Below, in pieces: positions 7,873 to 18,200 of a DNA stretch of 64,000 bases. Under the pieces are notes generated by a model. It was not told where the DNA came from and did no database searches. It was given only the letters and a program-made list of their open reading frames with translations. The translations under genes were made by a program, and so were the position numbers. The stretch's first letter is position 1. Each line of letters opens with the position of its first letter. Source of the DNA: an uncultured Saprospiraceae bacterium. GTDB taxonomy: Bacteria > Bacteroidota > Bacteroidia > Chitinophagales > Saprospiraceae. Where the stretch lies: contig CALEYL010000051.1 of the NCBI GenBank assembly GCA_937926205.1, positions 39,450 to 103,449 of the forward strand, in the 5' to 3' direction.

Positions 7873-10800
7873 TCAAAAAGAAGCGTTCAAGCCAAACGTA
7901 TAGATCTTCGAAATCGGATATACAGCCCTGTCGATTCCGGATTCAAAACCGGATTCATTTACGATTTCAGGGGTGTATCCGGAGTATTTTGTCCAAATCT
8001 TCAGGTTGGTTCCCGCTACAAAAAACCGCAGACTCGTCATCCGGATTTTTTGCAACACCGACTGCGGCAGGCTATAGCTCACCTGCAGGTTGCGAAGTGC
8101 CACAAAAGAGCCATCTTCCACAAATCTGGAAGAAAACTGGTAATTATGGCCACTGTTGGTCACCCGCGGTTCTGTATTGCTGGTGCCTTCTCCCGTCCAG
8201 CGATCGAGGAAACTACGCTCGAAGTTAGGCGTATTGAAACGCGCCATTTTTTTGGAATTGATGATCTCGTTGCCTGCTTGTCCGGCAAAATCGACCGACA
8301 AATCAAAGCCTTTCCAATCCGCTCCAACGCTGAATCCAAAGGTATAATCGGGAATGGAATTCCCCAAGACAATACGGTCTTTATCGGTGATGATGCCGTC
8401 GCCATTCTGATCTTTAAAAATCAGGTCGCCCGCTTTTTCCGGGCCTTCTTTCGCGAAATTGGCCAGATCGGCTTCGTTCTGGAAAATGCCGATCACTTCG
8501 TATCCATAAAAAGAACCAACCGACAAGCCCGCTCTGGTGATCGTGCCCAATTGGCCGCCAAGGCCAAGTCCGCCTGCAAAAAATTGCTCTTCACCGTTGC
8601 TGAGGCGCAGCACTTCGTTGTCGATGGTTGAGCCCACCAGTGATGCCCGATAGCCAAATGCACCTATTTTATCCTGCCAGTTCAGCGCCAGGTCTATCCC
8701 CTTATTGCTCACCTGGGCCGCATTGATGAGTGGCGGCGCTTCCAGTCCAACATACAAAGGAATCGGTACCCGCCACAGGATGTCTTCCGTGGTGCGGTTG
8801 TAATAGTCGATTTCGATATTGAGCCGGTTTTTGACAAAGCCCATTTCGAGGCCGATATTCGACTGCGTGGTGCTTTCCCAACGAAGATCGGGGTTGGAAA
8901 GGGTCAGCGGCAAAGCGCCGGTTTGCAGGTTTTCGCCCGTGCCAAACACCGCCCAAAGCCCGGTGGCAATAACGGCAGCGCTTTCGTAGTTGCCAATGCG
9001 GTCGTTACCCGTCTGGCCCCAGCCTGCACGCAACTTCAGATTGCTGAACAAGTTCTGGTTCTCCATAAAAGCTTCTTCCGTGATGCGCCAGCCCAGCGAA
9101 AACGAAGGGAAGTAGCCAAAGCGATTGTTTTTGCCAAAACGCGAAGAGCCATCTGCCCGGAAAGAAGCCGTCAACAGGTATTTCTGAAACAAAGTGGTGT
9201 TCACCCGGAAGAGGTAAGATAAAATACTCCAGGAACTGGCGCCATTGAAAACATTCCGGCTGTCCAGCTCTGAAAAATTGATGAAGCGCAGGGCCTCGTT
9301 TTCGTATTGCAAGCCTTGTACCGAAGCACCGAAAAAGGAGCTTTCGTCGTTCTGGGAAGTGACCCCGCCCAAAACGGTCAGGCTGAGGTTTTCATTCCAG
9401 TCTTTTTGAAAAGTCACCGTATTTTCCCAGAGCCAGTTGGTGGATTCCGCCCTGGAAATGGTTAGGCCGTTCACCAAACGCTGCTGTTGTGCGGAAACGA
9501 CAAAGGCCGGTACAAAACTTTCAAAATCTTCCCGATAGATATTGACGCCAAAGCTGCTGCGGAAGGTAAAGTTTTTCAGGAAGGTCAGGTCGGCATACAC
9601 ATTGCCGAGGAGGCGAACCCCGTTGCGCAGGTTGTCATTTTCATAAAACAACTGAGCCAGCGGATTGCCTACAGAAGACCGTGTCGATGTATTTCCATAA
9701 ACCCCGTCTACAAATCCAACAACAGTCGGGTCGGCGCGGTAGGTGTTGCCTGTTACATCGGGTACGGAAACATCTTTGGTATTGATAAAAGCGAGGTTGT
9801 GACCAATTTTCAGCGCAGATTTAACATGGTATTCGTTGTTGGCACGGATGGTTAATCGGCGGTAGCGCGACCCTTTCAAGATACCCTCCTGATCGAAATA
9901 ATCGCCGCTGATGTTGTACGACATTTTTTCGGTAGCGCCACTGAAAGCAATGTTGTAGTTCTGCATGGGGGCAACCTGATACACTTCATTTTGCCAGTCC
10001 GTTCCTGCGCCTAAAGAGGCGGGATCAGGAAAAGTAGGCGCTCCGCCTACCTCATTCTGAATGATTTCGTTCGACAGAATCGCGTATTCTTCAGCGTTTG
10101 TCAGTTCGATGGTTTTGGCCACTTCCTGAGATCCGCGGTAGGCAGAAAAGGAAACCTGCGCAGACTGCCCGATTTTGCCCCGCTTGGTGGAAATCAGCAC
10201 CACGCCGTTGGCGCCACGGGCGCCATAGATGGCGGTTGCCGAAGCGTCTTTCAGGACATTAATGCTTTCGATGTCGTTGGTATTAAGAAAACTAATATCA
10301 TCTACAATCAAACCATCTACTACATACAGAGGGCGGGCATCATTCAGTGTGCCTACCCCGCGAATACGCACTACTGCGCCATCGCCGGGGCGCCCGGAAG
10401 CTGTCACGACCTGTACGCCGGGAATTTTACCCTGCAAAGCTTGTTGAACAGAGGCTGTTGGCAACCTGGCGACATCTTCTCCTTTTACCGTGGAGACGGC
10501 TCCGGTGAGGTCTTGCTTGCGTTGGGTACCATAACCCACGACGACGACCTGCTCCAGCAACAACGCCGATTCGGAAAGCTTAACGTCGATGGTGCTGCGG
10601 TTGCCAATTTTTTCTTCCACCGAAGCATATCCGGTGTAGGAAAAAACCAGCACCGCTTCCGGGCCCGCAACCGTTACTTCGTACATCCCATCCAGGTCGG
10701 TGATGGTCCCGTTGTTTGTATTTTTCTCCAGAATATTCACTCCGATGAGCGGCTCGCTTCCGGAATTATCGGTCACTTTGCCCCTCACTTTTATCTGAGC

Positions 10801-10890
10801 GTCGGCAAAACCGACACACCCCCAGACCAGCAAAACCAGCAGGATTGCTTTTCGCCACGAAGGTGATTTGTGTGTGTTAAGGTAGCTCAT
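7873..10890 (-). CDS. SusC/RagA-family TonB-dependent outer-membrane transporter
   Basis: A 1005-residue receptor. It has a signal peptide ending ADAQ, a carboxypeptidase-regulatory-like beta domain (about 32-105; VRGKVTDNSGSEPLIGVNI), a TonB-box region with EQVVVVGYGTQRKQDLTGAVS, a plug domain (about 125-235; RIRGVGTLNDARPLYVVDG, ATAIYGARGANGVVLISTKRG), and a 22-strand barrel ending in an aromatic-terminated strand (GLNASF). It imports oligosaccharides across the outer membrane using TonB energy together with SusD. The enzyme genes lie upstream on the same strand but are separated by about 600 bp of repeats, so SusCD may have their own promoter. Confidence 0.97.
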   Translation of the reverse strand: MSYLNTHKSPSWRKAILLVLLVWGCVGFADAQIKVRGKVTDNSGSEPLIGVNILEKNTNNGTITDLDGMYEVTVAGPEAVLVFSYTGYASVEEKIGNRSTIDVKLSESALLLEQVVVVGYGTQRKQDLTGAVSTVKGEDVARLPTASVQQALQGKIPGVQVVTASGRPGDGAVVRIRGVGTLNDARPLYVVDGLIVDDISFLNTNDIESINVLKDASATAIYGARGANGVVLISTKRGKIGQSAQVSFSAYRGSQEVAKTIELTNAEEYAILSNEIIQNEVGGAPTFPDPASLGAGTDWQNEVYQVAPMQNYNIAFSGATEKMSYNISGDYFDQEGILKGSRYRRLTIRANNEYHVKSALKIGHNLAFINTKDVSVPDVTGNTYRADPTVVGFVDGVYGNTSTRSSVGNPLAQLFYENDNLRNGVRLLGNVYADLTFLKNFTFRSSFGVNIYREDFESFVPAFVVSAQQQRLVNGLTISRAESTNWLWENTVTFQKDWNENLSLTVLGGVTSQNDESSFFGASVQGLQYENEALRFINFSELDSRNVFNGASSWSILSYLFRVNTTLFQKYLLTASFRADGSSRFGKNNRFGYFPSFSLGWRITEEAFMENQNLFSNLKLRAGWGQTGNDRIGNYESAAVIATGLWAVFGTGENLQTGALPLTLSNPDLRWESTTQSNIGLEMGFVKNRLNIEIDYYNRTTEDILWRVPIPLYVGLEAPPLINAAQVSNKGIDLALNWQDKIGAFGYRASLVGSTIDNEVLRLSNGEEQFFAGGLGLGGQLGTITRAGLSVGSFYGYEVIGIFQNEADLANFAKEGPEKAGDLIFKDQNGDGIITDKDRIVLGNSIPDYTFGFSVGADWKGFDLSVDFAGQAGNEIINSKKMARFNTPNFERSFLDRWTGEGTSNTEPRVTNSGHNYQFSSRFVEDGSFVALRNLQVSYSLPQSVLQKIRMTSLRFFVAGTNLKIWTKYSGYTPEIVNESGFESGIDRAVYPISKIYTFGLNASF

Positions 10891-10944
10891 TTAGGTTGTT
10901 GTTTAAGTTAGGAAAACGATTTCTGAGTTTGCAGTTATTCAGTT

Positions 10945-11300
10945 GGCAGTTGGCAGTTGGCAGTTGGCAGTTTTGAGTGTACTTCTGATTAAGCAGGTAT
11001 TTTCAGATTGAGTAAATGGATAAAACAGTTGGCAGTTTTTCAGTCGGCAGTTGGCAGTTTTGAGTGTACTTCTGATTAAGCAGGTATTTTCAGATTGAGT
11101 AAATGGATAAAACAGTTGGCAGTTTTTCAGTCGGCAGTTGGCAGTTTTGAGTGTACTTCTGATTAAGCAGGTATTTTCAGATTGAGTAAATGGATAAAAC
11201 AGTTGGCAGTTTTTCAGTCGGCAGTTGGCAGTTTTGAGGGTATTTCTGATTAAGCTGGTATTTTCAGATTGAGCAAACGGATGAATAGTTGGCAGTTTTT
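10945..11300. repeat. 87-bp tandem repeat, about four copies
   Basis: The word TTTTGAGTGTACTTCTGATT recurs at 10971, 11058 and 11145, and in a diverged form at 11232, a constant spacing of 87 bp. The first copies are nearly identical; the last is degenerate. Each unit contains GCAGTTGGCAGTTGGCAG-like heptamer runs (AGTTGGC). It lies between the SusC start and the GH3 stop. It is not a CRISPR: the unit has no constant/variable alternation. Confidence 0.9.
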
Positions 11301-11331
11301 TAGTTCGCAGTTCGGAGCAGCCAGCACTATC

Positions 11332-11490
11332 CCGCCAACTGCCAATTTTTCATAAACCGTTACTCAAATTGATAACCCGAATTTTTATCCTAATCAAACT
11401 CCATCCTGCCAACTGCTAACTGCCAACTCTTCATAATCCGTTCTTCAAATTGAGAACTCAAAATGTTTATCCAAAGCAAACTCTATCCTG
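11332..11490. repeat. Two-copy degenerate repeat of about 81 bp, inverted relative to the 87-bp array
   Basis: Two related units (from about 11341 and 11422) start with GCCAACTG-type words, the reverse complement of the AGTTGGC words in the adjacent array, and continue CATAA-CCGTT-CTCAAATTGA. The region therefore forms a large inverted arrangement that could fold in RNA downstream of GH3. Confidence 0.7.
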
Positions 11491-11498
11491 CCCACTGC

Positions 11499-13763
11499 TT
11501 ATTCTACAAATTTCACCCTCGCTGATAGCTTCGCATCAGAATCCCCCCCGACAAAGAGGTCAAAATCGCCTGGTTCAGCACGGAAGCGCATCTTTTGATC
11601 GTAGAAGGACAAATCCTTGGCAGTCAGTTTGAAAACCAACTCCTTAGATTCACCTGCTTTCAAAAAAACCTTTTGAAAGCCTTTTAATTCGCGAACAGGC
11701 CGGGTGACGCTGCCCACGAGGTCGCGTACATACAATTGTGCCGTTTCTTCTCCATCCCGGTTGCCGGTATTTTTCAAGGTTACCCGAACCTCCAGCGTTT
11801 CGCCGTAGCGGAAAGTTGCTGCTGAAGTTTTCAAGCCGGAATAGCTGAAAGTGGTATAGCTCAAGCCATAGCCAAAGGGATACTGGGGCGTGTTGGGCAC
11901 ATCCAGGTATTTGCTGGTGTATTTATCATTCGCGTCAAACGGACGACCGGTATTTTTCATGCTGTAAAAAATCGGTACCTGCCCCACATTGCGAGGGAAG
12001 GTGATCGGCAATTTTCCGGATGGATTGTAATCGCCAAACAGCACGTCAGCGATGGCATTGCCGGCCTGGGTTCCAAGAAACCAGGTTTCCAGTATTGCAG
12101 GCGCATTTTCAGCAATCCAGGGAATCGCCAGCGGCCTGCCATTCATCAGTACCACCACCACTGGTTTTCCGGTGGCAACCAGCAAGCGAACCAACTCCTC
12201 CTGCACCCCCGGCAAGGTAATATCTGAACGGCTTGCCGCTTCACCGCTCATACCTGCTTCTTCGCCAACAGCTACGACAATGACATCGGCTGATTTGGCG
12301 GTCGACAAAGCTGCTTTAAAGCCGCTTTTGTCGCTGTTGTTGATGTCACAACCTTTAGAGAAGCTTATTTTAATCGTATTGCCGAGCTTGGCGCGAATGC
12401 CCTCCATCAGGGTAACGCATTGTTTGGAATCGCCTGCCGCCGACCAGGATCCTATCAATTCTTTGTTGCTGTCGGCCAATGGGCCAATGACCGCAAGTTT
12501 TTTGATAGACTTCGAAATCGGCAGGGTATTTTTTTCATTTTTCAGCAAAACAATGGATTTTCGGGAAACATCCCTGGCTGCATCCAGGTGCGCCGGCGCC
12601 ATGATGATCCGTTTTTCGCGCTCGGTATCGCTGAAACGATAAGGATCGTCGAACAGGCCAAGCATGTATTTCATGCGCAAAATCCGCCGCACACAGTTGT
12701 CCACAATGGATTCTGGAACGCGGCCTTCTTTTACCAAATCAGCAAGATGGGTGTAGTAAACAGCACCCTGCATGTCCATGTCTACTCCGGCCATAACGGC
12801 CAGTTCCCCGGCATCTTTTTCATCGGCAACAATTCCGTGGTCCACCATTTCATTGATGGAGGTGTAATCTGTAACGATGAAGCCCGGAAATCCCCATTCG
12901 TTGCGCAGGATATCGGTCAGCAAAAATTTATTTCCGGTTGCAGGAACGCCATCCAACTCATTGAAAGAAGTCATGAAGGTCCAGGCGCCGGCGTCAGCGC
13001 CGGCTTTAAAAGGAGGAAGGTACACATCGCGAAGCATGCGTTCAGACATGTCCACCGTGTGGTAATCGCGGCCAGCCTGCGCTGCGCCATAAGCGGCATA
13101 GTGCTTGACACAGGCCAGTACGGCATCCGGCTGATCATAGCCATTGCCCTGAAAACCTTTAACCCGTGCTTTTGCAATGGCTGATCCGAGGTAAGTATCT
13201 TCTCCGGCGCCTTCGCAAACACGGCCCCAACGCGGGTCTCTGGCAATATCCACCATCGGTGCAAAAGTCCAGTGCAGGCCGGAAGCAGCTGCTTCAAGTC
13301 CGGCAATCCGAGCAGAGTGCTCAATGGCCGTTAAATCCCAGCTGGCAGATTCGCCAAGTGGAACCGGAAAAATCGTTTTATACCCATGAATAACATCATA
13401 GCCAAAAAGCAGGGGGATACCGAGACGGGTTTCTTCTACGGCAATCCGCTGTAATTCTCGCGTAAACGCAGCAGAATGGGCATTAAAAATGGCTCCTACC
13501 CTACCTTTTTTTATGTCGTCTTTGTACCCGGCCCGGAGTGTTGGCCCGGTAACATCCCAATCGGAGGTAAAAAGTGTCATTTGACCTACTTTCTCTTCCA
13601 TCGTCATCAACGCCAGAAGAGAGTCAATGCTGTGCTCGATGCGGGCATCCAGTTTTACCGGGCGCGGGGCATCGGAAAAGAGGCCACTCTGTATGGCGAA
13701 TGAATTGAGGAGATAGGCAACGCCCAGCAATGCCCCCAATTTCAGGAGTTTTGTTAAATTCAT
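11499..13763 (-). CDS. GH3 beta-glucosidase (BglX-like), probably on beta-1,2-gluco-oligosaccharides
   Basis: About 754 residues from the ATG at 13763 (MNLTKLLKLGALLGVAYLL); this start gives a signal peptide/anchor and removes an overlap with the gene upstream. The GH3 N domain holds KVGQMTLF, GRDYHTVDMSERMLRDVYLPPFKAG and the nucleophile Asp in GFIVTDYTSINEM. The GH3 C domain holds the likely acid/base Glu in GEEAGMSGEAASRSD and VVVVLMNGRP. A fibronectin III-like domain closes the protein (from about residue 660; EVRVTLKNTGNRDGEETAQLYV). It should cleave terminal glucose units in the periplasm. Neighbouring GH144 genes suggest sophoro-oligosaccharides as substrate; that is inference. Confidence 0.94.
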   Translation of the reverse strand: MNLTKLLKLGALLGVAYLLNSFAIQSGLFSDAPRPVKLDARIEHSIDSLLALMTMEEKVGQMTLFTSDWDVTGPTLRAGYKDDIKKGRVGAIFNAHSAAFTRELQRIAVEETRLGIPLLFGYDVIHGYKTIFPVPLGESASWDLTAIEHSARIAGLEAAASGLHWTFAPMVDIARDPRWGRVCEGAGEDTYLGSAIAKARVKGFQGNGYDQPDAVLACVKHYAAYGAAQAGRDYHTVDMSERMLRDVYLPPFKAGADAGAWTFMTSFNELDGVPATGNKFLLTDILRNEWGFPGFIVTDYTSINEMVDHGIVADEKDAGELAVMAGVDMDMQGAVYYTHLADLVKEGRVPESIVDNCVRRILRMKYMLGLFDDPYRFSDTEREKRIIMAPAHLDAARDVSRKSIVLLKNEKNTLPISKSIKKLAVIGPLADSNKELIGSWSAAGDSKQCVTLMEGIRAKLGNTIKISFSKGCDINNSDKSGFKAALSTAKSADVIVVAVGEEAGMSGEAASRSDITLPGVQEELVRLLVATGKPVVVVLMNGRPLAIPWIAENAPAILETWFLGTQAGNAIADVLFGDYNPSGKLPITFPRNVGQVPIFYSMKNTGRPFDANDKYTSKYLDVPNTPQYPFGYGLSYTTFSYSGLKTSAATFRYGETLEVRVTLKNTGNRDGEETAQLYVRDLVGSVTRPVRELKGFQKVFLKAGESKELVFKLTAKDLSFYDQKMRFRAEPGDFDLFVGGDSDAKLSARVKFVE

Positions 13764-13786
13764 AAACAGTGCGTATTTTTTCAATT

Positions 13787-15157
13787 TCAATTGCTCTTGT
13801 CGAGCCACCCGCCTGTAAATCCGGCTTTTTTAAGGCCTTCGCGGATGTATGGATTTTTTTTCATGACTTCCCAAACCAATCGGGAGCGGTGGTTTTCCAA
13901 CTGGATGAGAATGGGGCCCTGATCAATGCCGAGGTAATCCACATCATACCAGTCAAGGGTGGGGTTAAAGGCATCCCGAAACCCGTAAGGGCCGATTAAG
14001 CCGTCGTAATAATCGTTCCACATGGTCTTAAGAGCCGGCAGGCAGATTTCAGGCGCAAAGGGTACAGAACCGCCTGCAGCAGTTGGCGCGAGGGTTCCGT
14101 CATCGAAGATGTAATCGCCGGAAGCGCCACGTGCACGGTAGCCGTCAAACTTCACATTTCGGCCGTTCCACTCTTTTTCCAATGGTCCGGGGCCGTCACA
14201 GGCTGTAAGTCCCCAAACATTTTTTCCATATCCGGCAAATCCGGATGGGTTTTTCAGGCAATAGGCGCGGTTGGCATAAGTGGCGCGGCGGGCATTTTCA
14301 AAATAGTCGATGCCTTTTGCTTTCATGTACGGGTCGTAAATTCCCTGAAAATCAACATACATCTGGCTGTACTGGTGGCCAAAAAGCGGCGCAAAATTGA
14401 CGTACTCCTGACCCTCAAAACGGTTCCAGACGTATGGTTTACACCATTTTTCCCAGCTCTCTTCAGGAATCGGGTGCGAAGGCGAGCCCATCGCCATGAT
14501 GATCAAAACCATCGCTTCGTTGTAGCCGTGCCATTCACTCGCCAGGAAGCCCTTGTCGGGAAACCAGCCCATGGAAAGGTAGCCTTTGTCATTCAACGCC
14601 CAATCCCACTCTACCCGGCGATAGAGCTGATCAGAAAGCGCTCGAATACGGGTTTCCGTTTCATTATTGCCGTCAAAATAAGACATGACCGACAACACCC
14701 CCGCCATTAAGAGACCGGTATCAATGGTGGACAACTCCACATTTTTGAAGCGCCTGGCGTCGTTGTGGTTCAGAAAATGGTAGAAAAACCCCTTGTAACC
14801 ACTCACTCCTGACATCGCATCACCCTGAGGCAAAGCAATCAGCGTTTCCAGGGTTTTCAACACCCGGTCAGCGCCCTGTTCACGGGTAATGTATCCCCGT
14901 TCCACTCCGATAAAATAAGCGCTTAGCCCAAATCCGGTAGCGGCAATGCTTGAAAAATTAAGCGTCGGCCAGCGGTCCGGTACTTGCCAGTTGGCATCTG
15001 CTGTTTCCGGTAGTTCCCAGAAATAGCGAAACGTGCGCAGTTGAAGCTCGTCTATAGAAAAAGGAACCTTTGCACCTGATGTTTTCCGGGAATGGGCTCC
15101 CGGTTGGCAAGCACTCAGGATGAGGAGCAACGAAGCTGCAATCAGACGGCAGGTCAT
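13787..15157 (-). CDS. GH144-like glucanase lipoprotein (glucoamylase-like fold)
   Basis: About 456 residues from the ATG at 15157 (MTCRLIAASLLLILSACQPG), a signal peptide with lipobox LSAC; the upstream 30 codons lack signal features. The mature protein is an (alpha/alpha)6-type enzyme with FRYFWELPE, GFGLSAYFIGVERGYITREQ, DTGLLMAGVLSVMSYF, NEAMVLIIMAMGSPSHPIPEE, YANRAYCLKNP, WGLTACDGPGP and DQGPILIQLENHRSRLVWE. These are the landmarks of the glucoamylase-like family that includes GH144 endo-beta-1,2-glucanases of Chitinophaga and Parabacteroides. The lipid anchor suggests surface or periplasmic cleavage of glucan before uptake. It ends 23 bp before the GH3 gene. Confidence 0.87.
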   Translation of the reverse strand: MTCRLIAASLLLILSACQPGAHSRKTSGAKVPFSIDELQLRTFRYFWELPETADANWQVPDRWPTLNFSSIAATGFGLSAYFIGVERGYITREQGADRVLKTLETLIALPQGDAMSGVSGYKGFFYHFLNHNDARRFKNVELSTIDTGLLMAGVLSVMSYFDGNNETETRIRALSDQLYRRVEWDWALNDKGYLSMGWFPDKGFLASEWHGYNEAMVLIIMAMGSPSHPIPEESWEKWCKPYVWNRFEGQEYVNFAPLFGHQYSQMYVDFQGIYDPYMKAKGIDYFENARRATYANRAYCLKNPSGFAGYGKNVWGLTACDGPGPLEKEWNGRNVKFDGYRARGASGDYIFDDGTLAPTAAGGSVPFAPEICLPALKTMWNDYYDGLIGPYGFRDAFNPTLDWYDVDYLGIDQGPILIQLENHRSRLVWEVMKKNPYIREGLKKAGFTGGWLDKSN

Positions 15158-15292
15158 ATCGCAATGATTTAGCCGGTTCAAAAAAAGAACTGTGGCAGCG
15201 GTTGCCTTTTTGAGACAACCGCTGTCTTCACAGCACATTTTGTTCATAATGCAACAGGTAGCTTTTGATTCGAGGCTCCTGTTTCCGGCTGA

Positions 15293-18200
15293 TTATTGCT
15301 TAATGAGCTTGGTATTTGCTGTCAATAATCCTTCCTGATTGAATGCAGCAATGGTGTACATACCTGCACTCAGATTGCTCAGTTCCAGTGACACATTGTT
15401 CTGGCCACTCGTTTGCTGGCGCAGAACAACCTTGCCAAGCAGATCGTAAACCACAAATGCACGAAGTTCGCCGGCATTGCGCACCAACACTTCACCCGTT
15501 GTCGGGTTTGGAGCGATGCTGAGGCGTTCGATCACCGGCTGTTCGTTGGTTCCAACAGTAGAACACATGCCTGCGCCAATAACGATGTCGTCAAAGTAGT
15601 GGAAAGTGGTTGCTGCAGGAACGACGCCAAAGTTCAGAATCAAAGTAAGGCGCTTGTATTGGCCATCATCGGCAACATTGGCAAAATTCCAGGTCAGTTC
15701 CTGCCAGTTGCCCGGCGTGGTATAGTCGACGTTGTTGTCACCCGAAGAAGGCGCACCCACTGCAGAACCTTCCAGTTTCATGGTCATGACAGCGGTATTG
15801 TCCGACAATACTTTCATGCGGATGGTCTTGTTGGCAAGATCCGGGAATGCAATAGGAGCCTCAAGGTCGGCATACATGCCTGCAAATTCAGCACCATCGT
15901 TTGCTTCTACGAAAATACCGACATTCGTACTGTTGTTTGCGCCACCCGGGTTGGGGTTGGCTACCACTTCAAATGGAGTCGCATCCTGGGAACCATTGGC
16001 AAAATAGCGCCAGTTGGTAACCGTAAGATCAGGCGATTCAAACGTCATCACACAATTGGTATACGGCGCTCTCGACCAGGAAATATTGTCGATGTAATAT
16101 TTGTCTGTGCCGCCATTATCATTTCCGGCATTGAAGAAAATTGCCAATCGGGTGTGATCTTCACCTGCATAAGCACTGAAGTCAATGGCATATTTCACCC
16201 ATGCACCAGTAGTTGTGATGTCCGTAAAGATTTCCCTTGCAGGAGAACTTCCACCTTCAAGCTTGAATAAAACAGGTACCGCTACGGCTGAACGGATGCT
16301 AATACTCAACTGATTGTACAGCGACAAATCAATTGTTCCTCCAAAATCGTAAACCAGAGCAGACCATGCATCTGCCGGGTCAGAGTATTCGCCTACTTTG
16401 AGGCTTGAATTGGCCTGTTCCAAAGCAGGGTTGTTGACCACCTGCAATTGCTGAGCGCCGGCCGTAACAGATACATTACGCTGGCATTCAAAGTCATCAA
16501 TGAGGTTGGCAATCGGTTCTACGCCTTCGCAAGGATCAACCGTGCTCACACCCTGCTGCAGGTTGTCGTAATAATAGATGGTTCCGGCTCCGGCAACCCC
16601 CGGATCAAACAGGATGTTCACCTGTTGGAAATCCGTGATGGCTGAGAAAGCAGAAAAATCGAAATTGAGTTCTACCCATTCTTCCGTAGCTGTAATATCG
16701 CGGGTCACCTCTTTGTTGCCCTGCGATGCGCTTACGAGTTGCATGCGCACGCTGGTTGAGCCGGCAGGGGCCCAGACATCGAGGTTAACCTGAGAGTTGG
16801 ATGACAAATCAATGGCAGAAGGTAAAAATCCGGCCAGGGTGCTGAAAGGCGTAGAACCTTTGGTATAACGACCCACATTCGGGCTGTCGTTGATGCTGTT
16901 CGGAGCAGGGTTGGCGATGACGCCACCATAAATTCCGTGAAGTGCAGCGTCATCGTTCAGCGGTTGCCAGAACATATCTGCACCGCCAAACTGACCATCT
17001 TCAAAATCTTCCAGCGGACCGGGAATCGGCTGCGTGCTGCGCTTGATGTCGTCAATATAATAAACATCACCGTCAAAATCACCGTTGCCGGCATTCACGA
17101 AAATGCTGATTTTCTTGTGGTTGGCAGCAGCTTGTGCGCTGAAATCCACTCCGTATTCTACCCACTGGTTGACTTCTGTCACCGGGATAAATACTTCTGC
17201 AGCGCCGGAAATGCCGCCTTCTAATTTAACGAGCAGGTTGCCCGTCCGCGGCGCCCACAATTTCAGGCTGATGTAATTTTTCGTGCTCAGGTCAATCGGG
17301 TTCTGATAATCAATAACCAGGGCGTACCATGGGCCGGGAGGGTCTACCAAACGACCAACTTTAGCACTGGAGTTTACTGCCGAAACATTCGGGTTGTCGA
17401 CCACCGTCAGAAATTCCCAGGCTGCACCGTAGGTTGCATTGCGATTGCATTCAAAATCGTCAATGAGGTCCGCGTCCGGCGTAACACCGGCACAAGCACC
17501 TTGCGGAACTGCTCGCAGGTTGTCATAAAGGTAAGTGTCGGTACTGGTTTCCACACCCGGGTCAAAAAAGAGGATGATTTTGGAAAGCCCGGTATTGTTG
17601 GCAGCCGCGCTAAAGTCAAAAGTATATTCCTGCCACGCGCCGGTGACTGCAATGTTCTTGACGGCTTCAATGGCGCCACCTGTTCCTTCCAGTTTCAAAA
17701 GCACTTGCGTTGCCGCTGTAGCAAAAATCTGAATTTTGAACTGGTTGTTCGTGGTCAAATCCATCGGCGCTCCCAGATCAGCAAGAAGCAAGCTGTAGGA
17801 ATGTGCGCCTGATTTAGTGTAAGAGCCGGCAAATTCACTGCCGTTAACGCCATTGGGATCTGTATTGGCGACCACGCCATTGTACATGCCATCAAGGCCT
17901 TGCCAGTTCAGGTCAGCCACGCCGCCTTCAAAATCTTCGTAAACAATGCCGGGGCCGGTTGCCCTGAGGTTGTCGAAAAGATAGGTATCGGCGCTGGTTT
18001 CCACACCCGGATCGAAGAAAAGAATGACTTTCGAAAGACCGGTATAAGATGCAGCAGCACTGAAATCAAAAGTGTATTCCACCCACTGGTTCACCTGCGT
18101 GATGGCTTTGGTTGCTTCAATAGCAGGGCCAGTACCTTCCAACTTGAGCAAAACCGCCGTTGCAACCGTGGAATAGATCTGAATCTTGAACTGATTGTTC

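Noticed and set aside
7678..8631. A 317-codon plus-strand frame across the SusD/SusC junction
   Set aside because: It lies antisense to two unmistakable genes and has no recognisable domain or start signal.
10945..11300. The 87-bp array as a CRISPR
   Set aside because: The whole 87-bp unit is repeated; there are no constant repeats alternating with unique spacers and no cas genes in the window.
12420..13184. A 254-codon plus-strand frame opposite the GH3 gene
   Set aside because: The minus strand has complete GH3 domains; this is a shadow frame.
15413..16270. A 285-codon plus-strand frame opposite the modular T9SS protein
   Set aside because: Its apparent repeats only mirror the repeated modules of the minus-strand gene.
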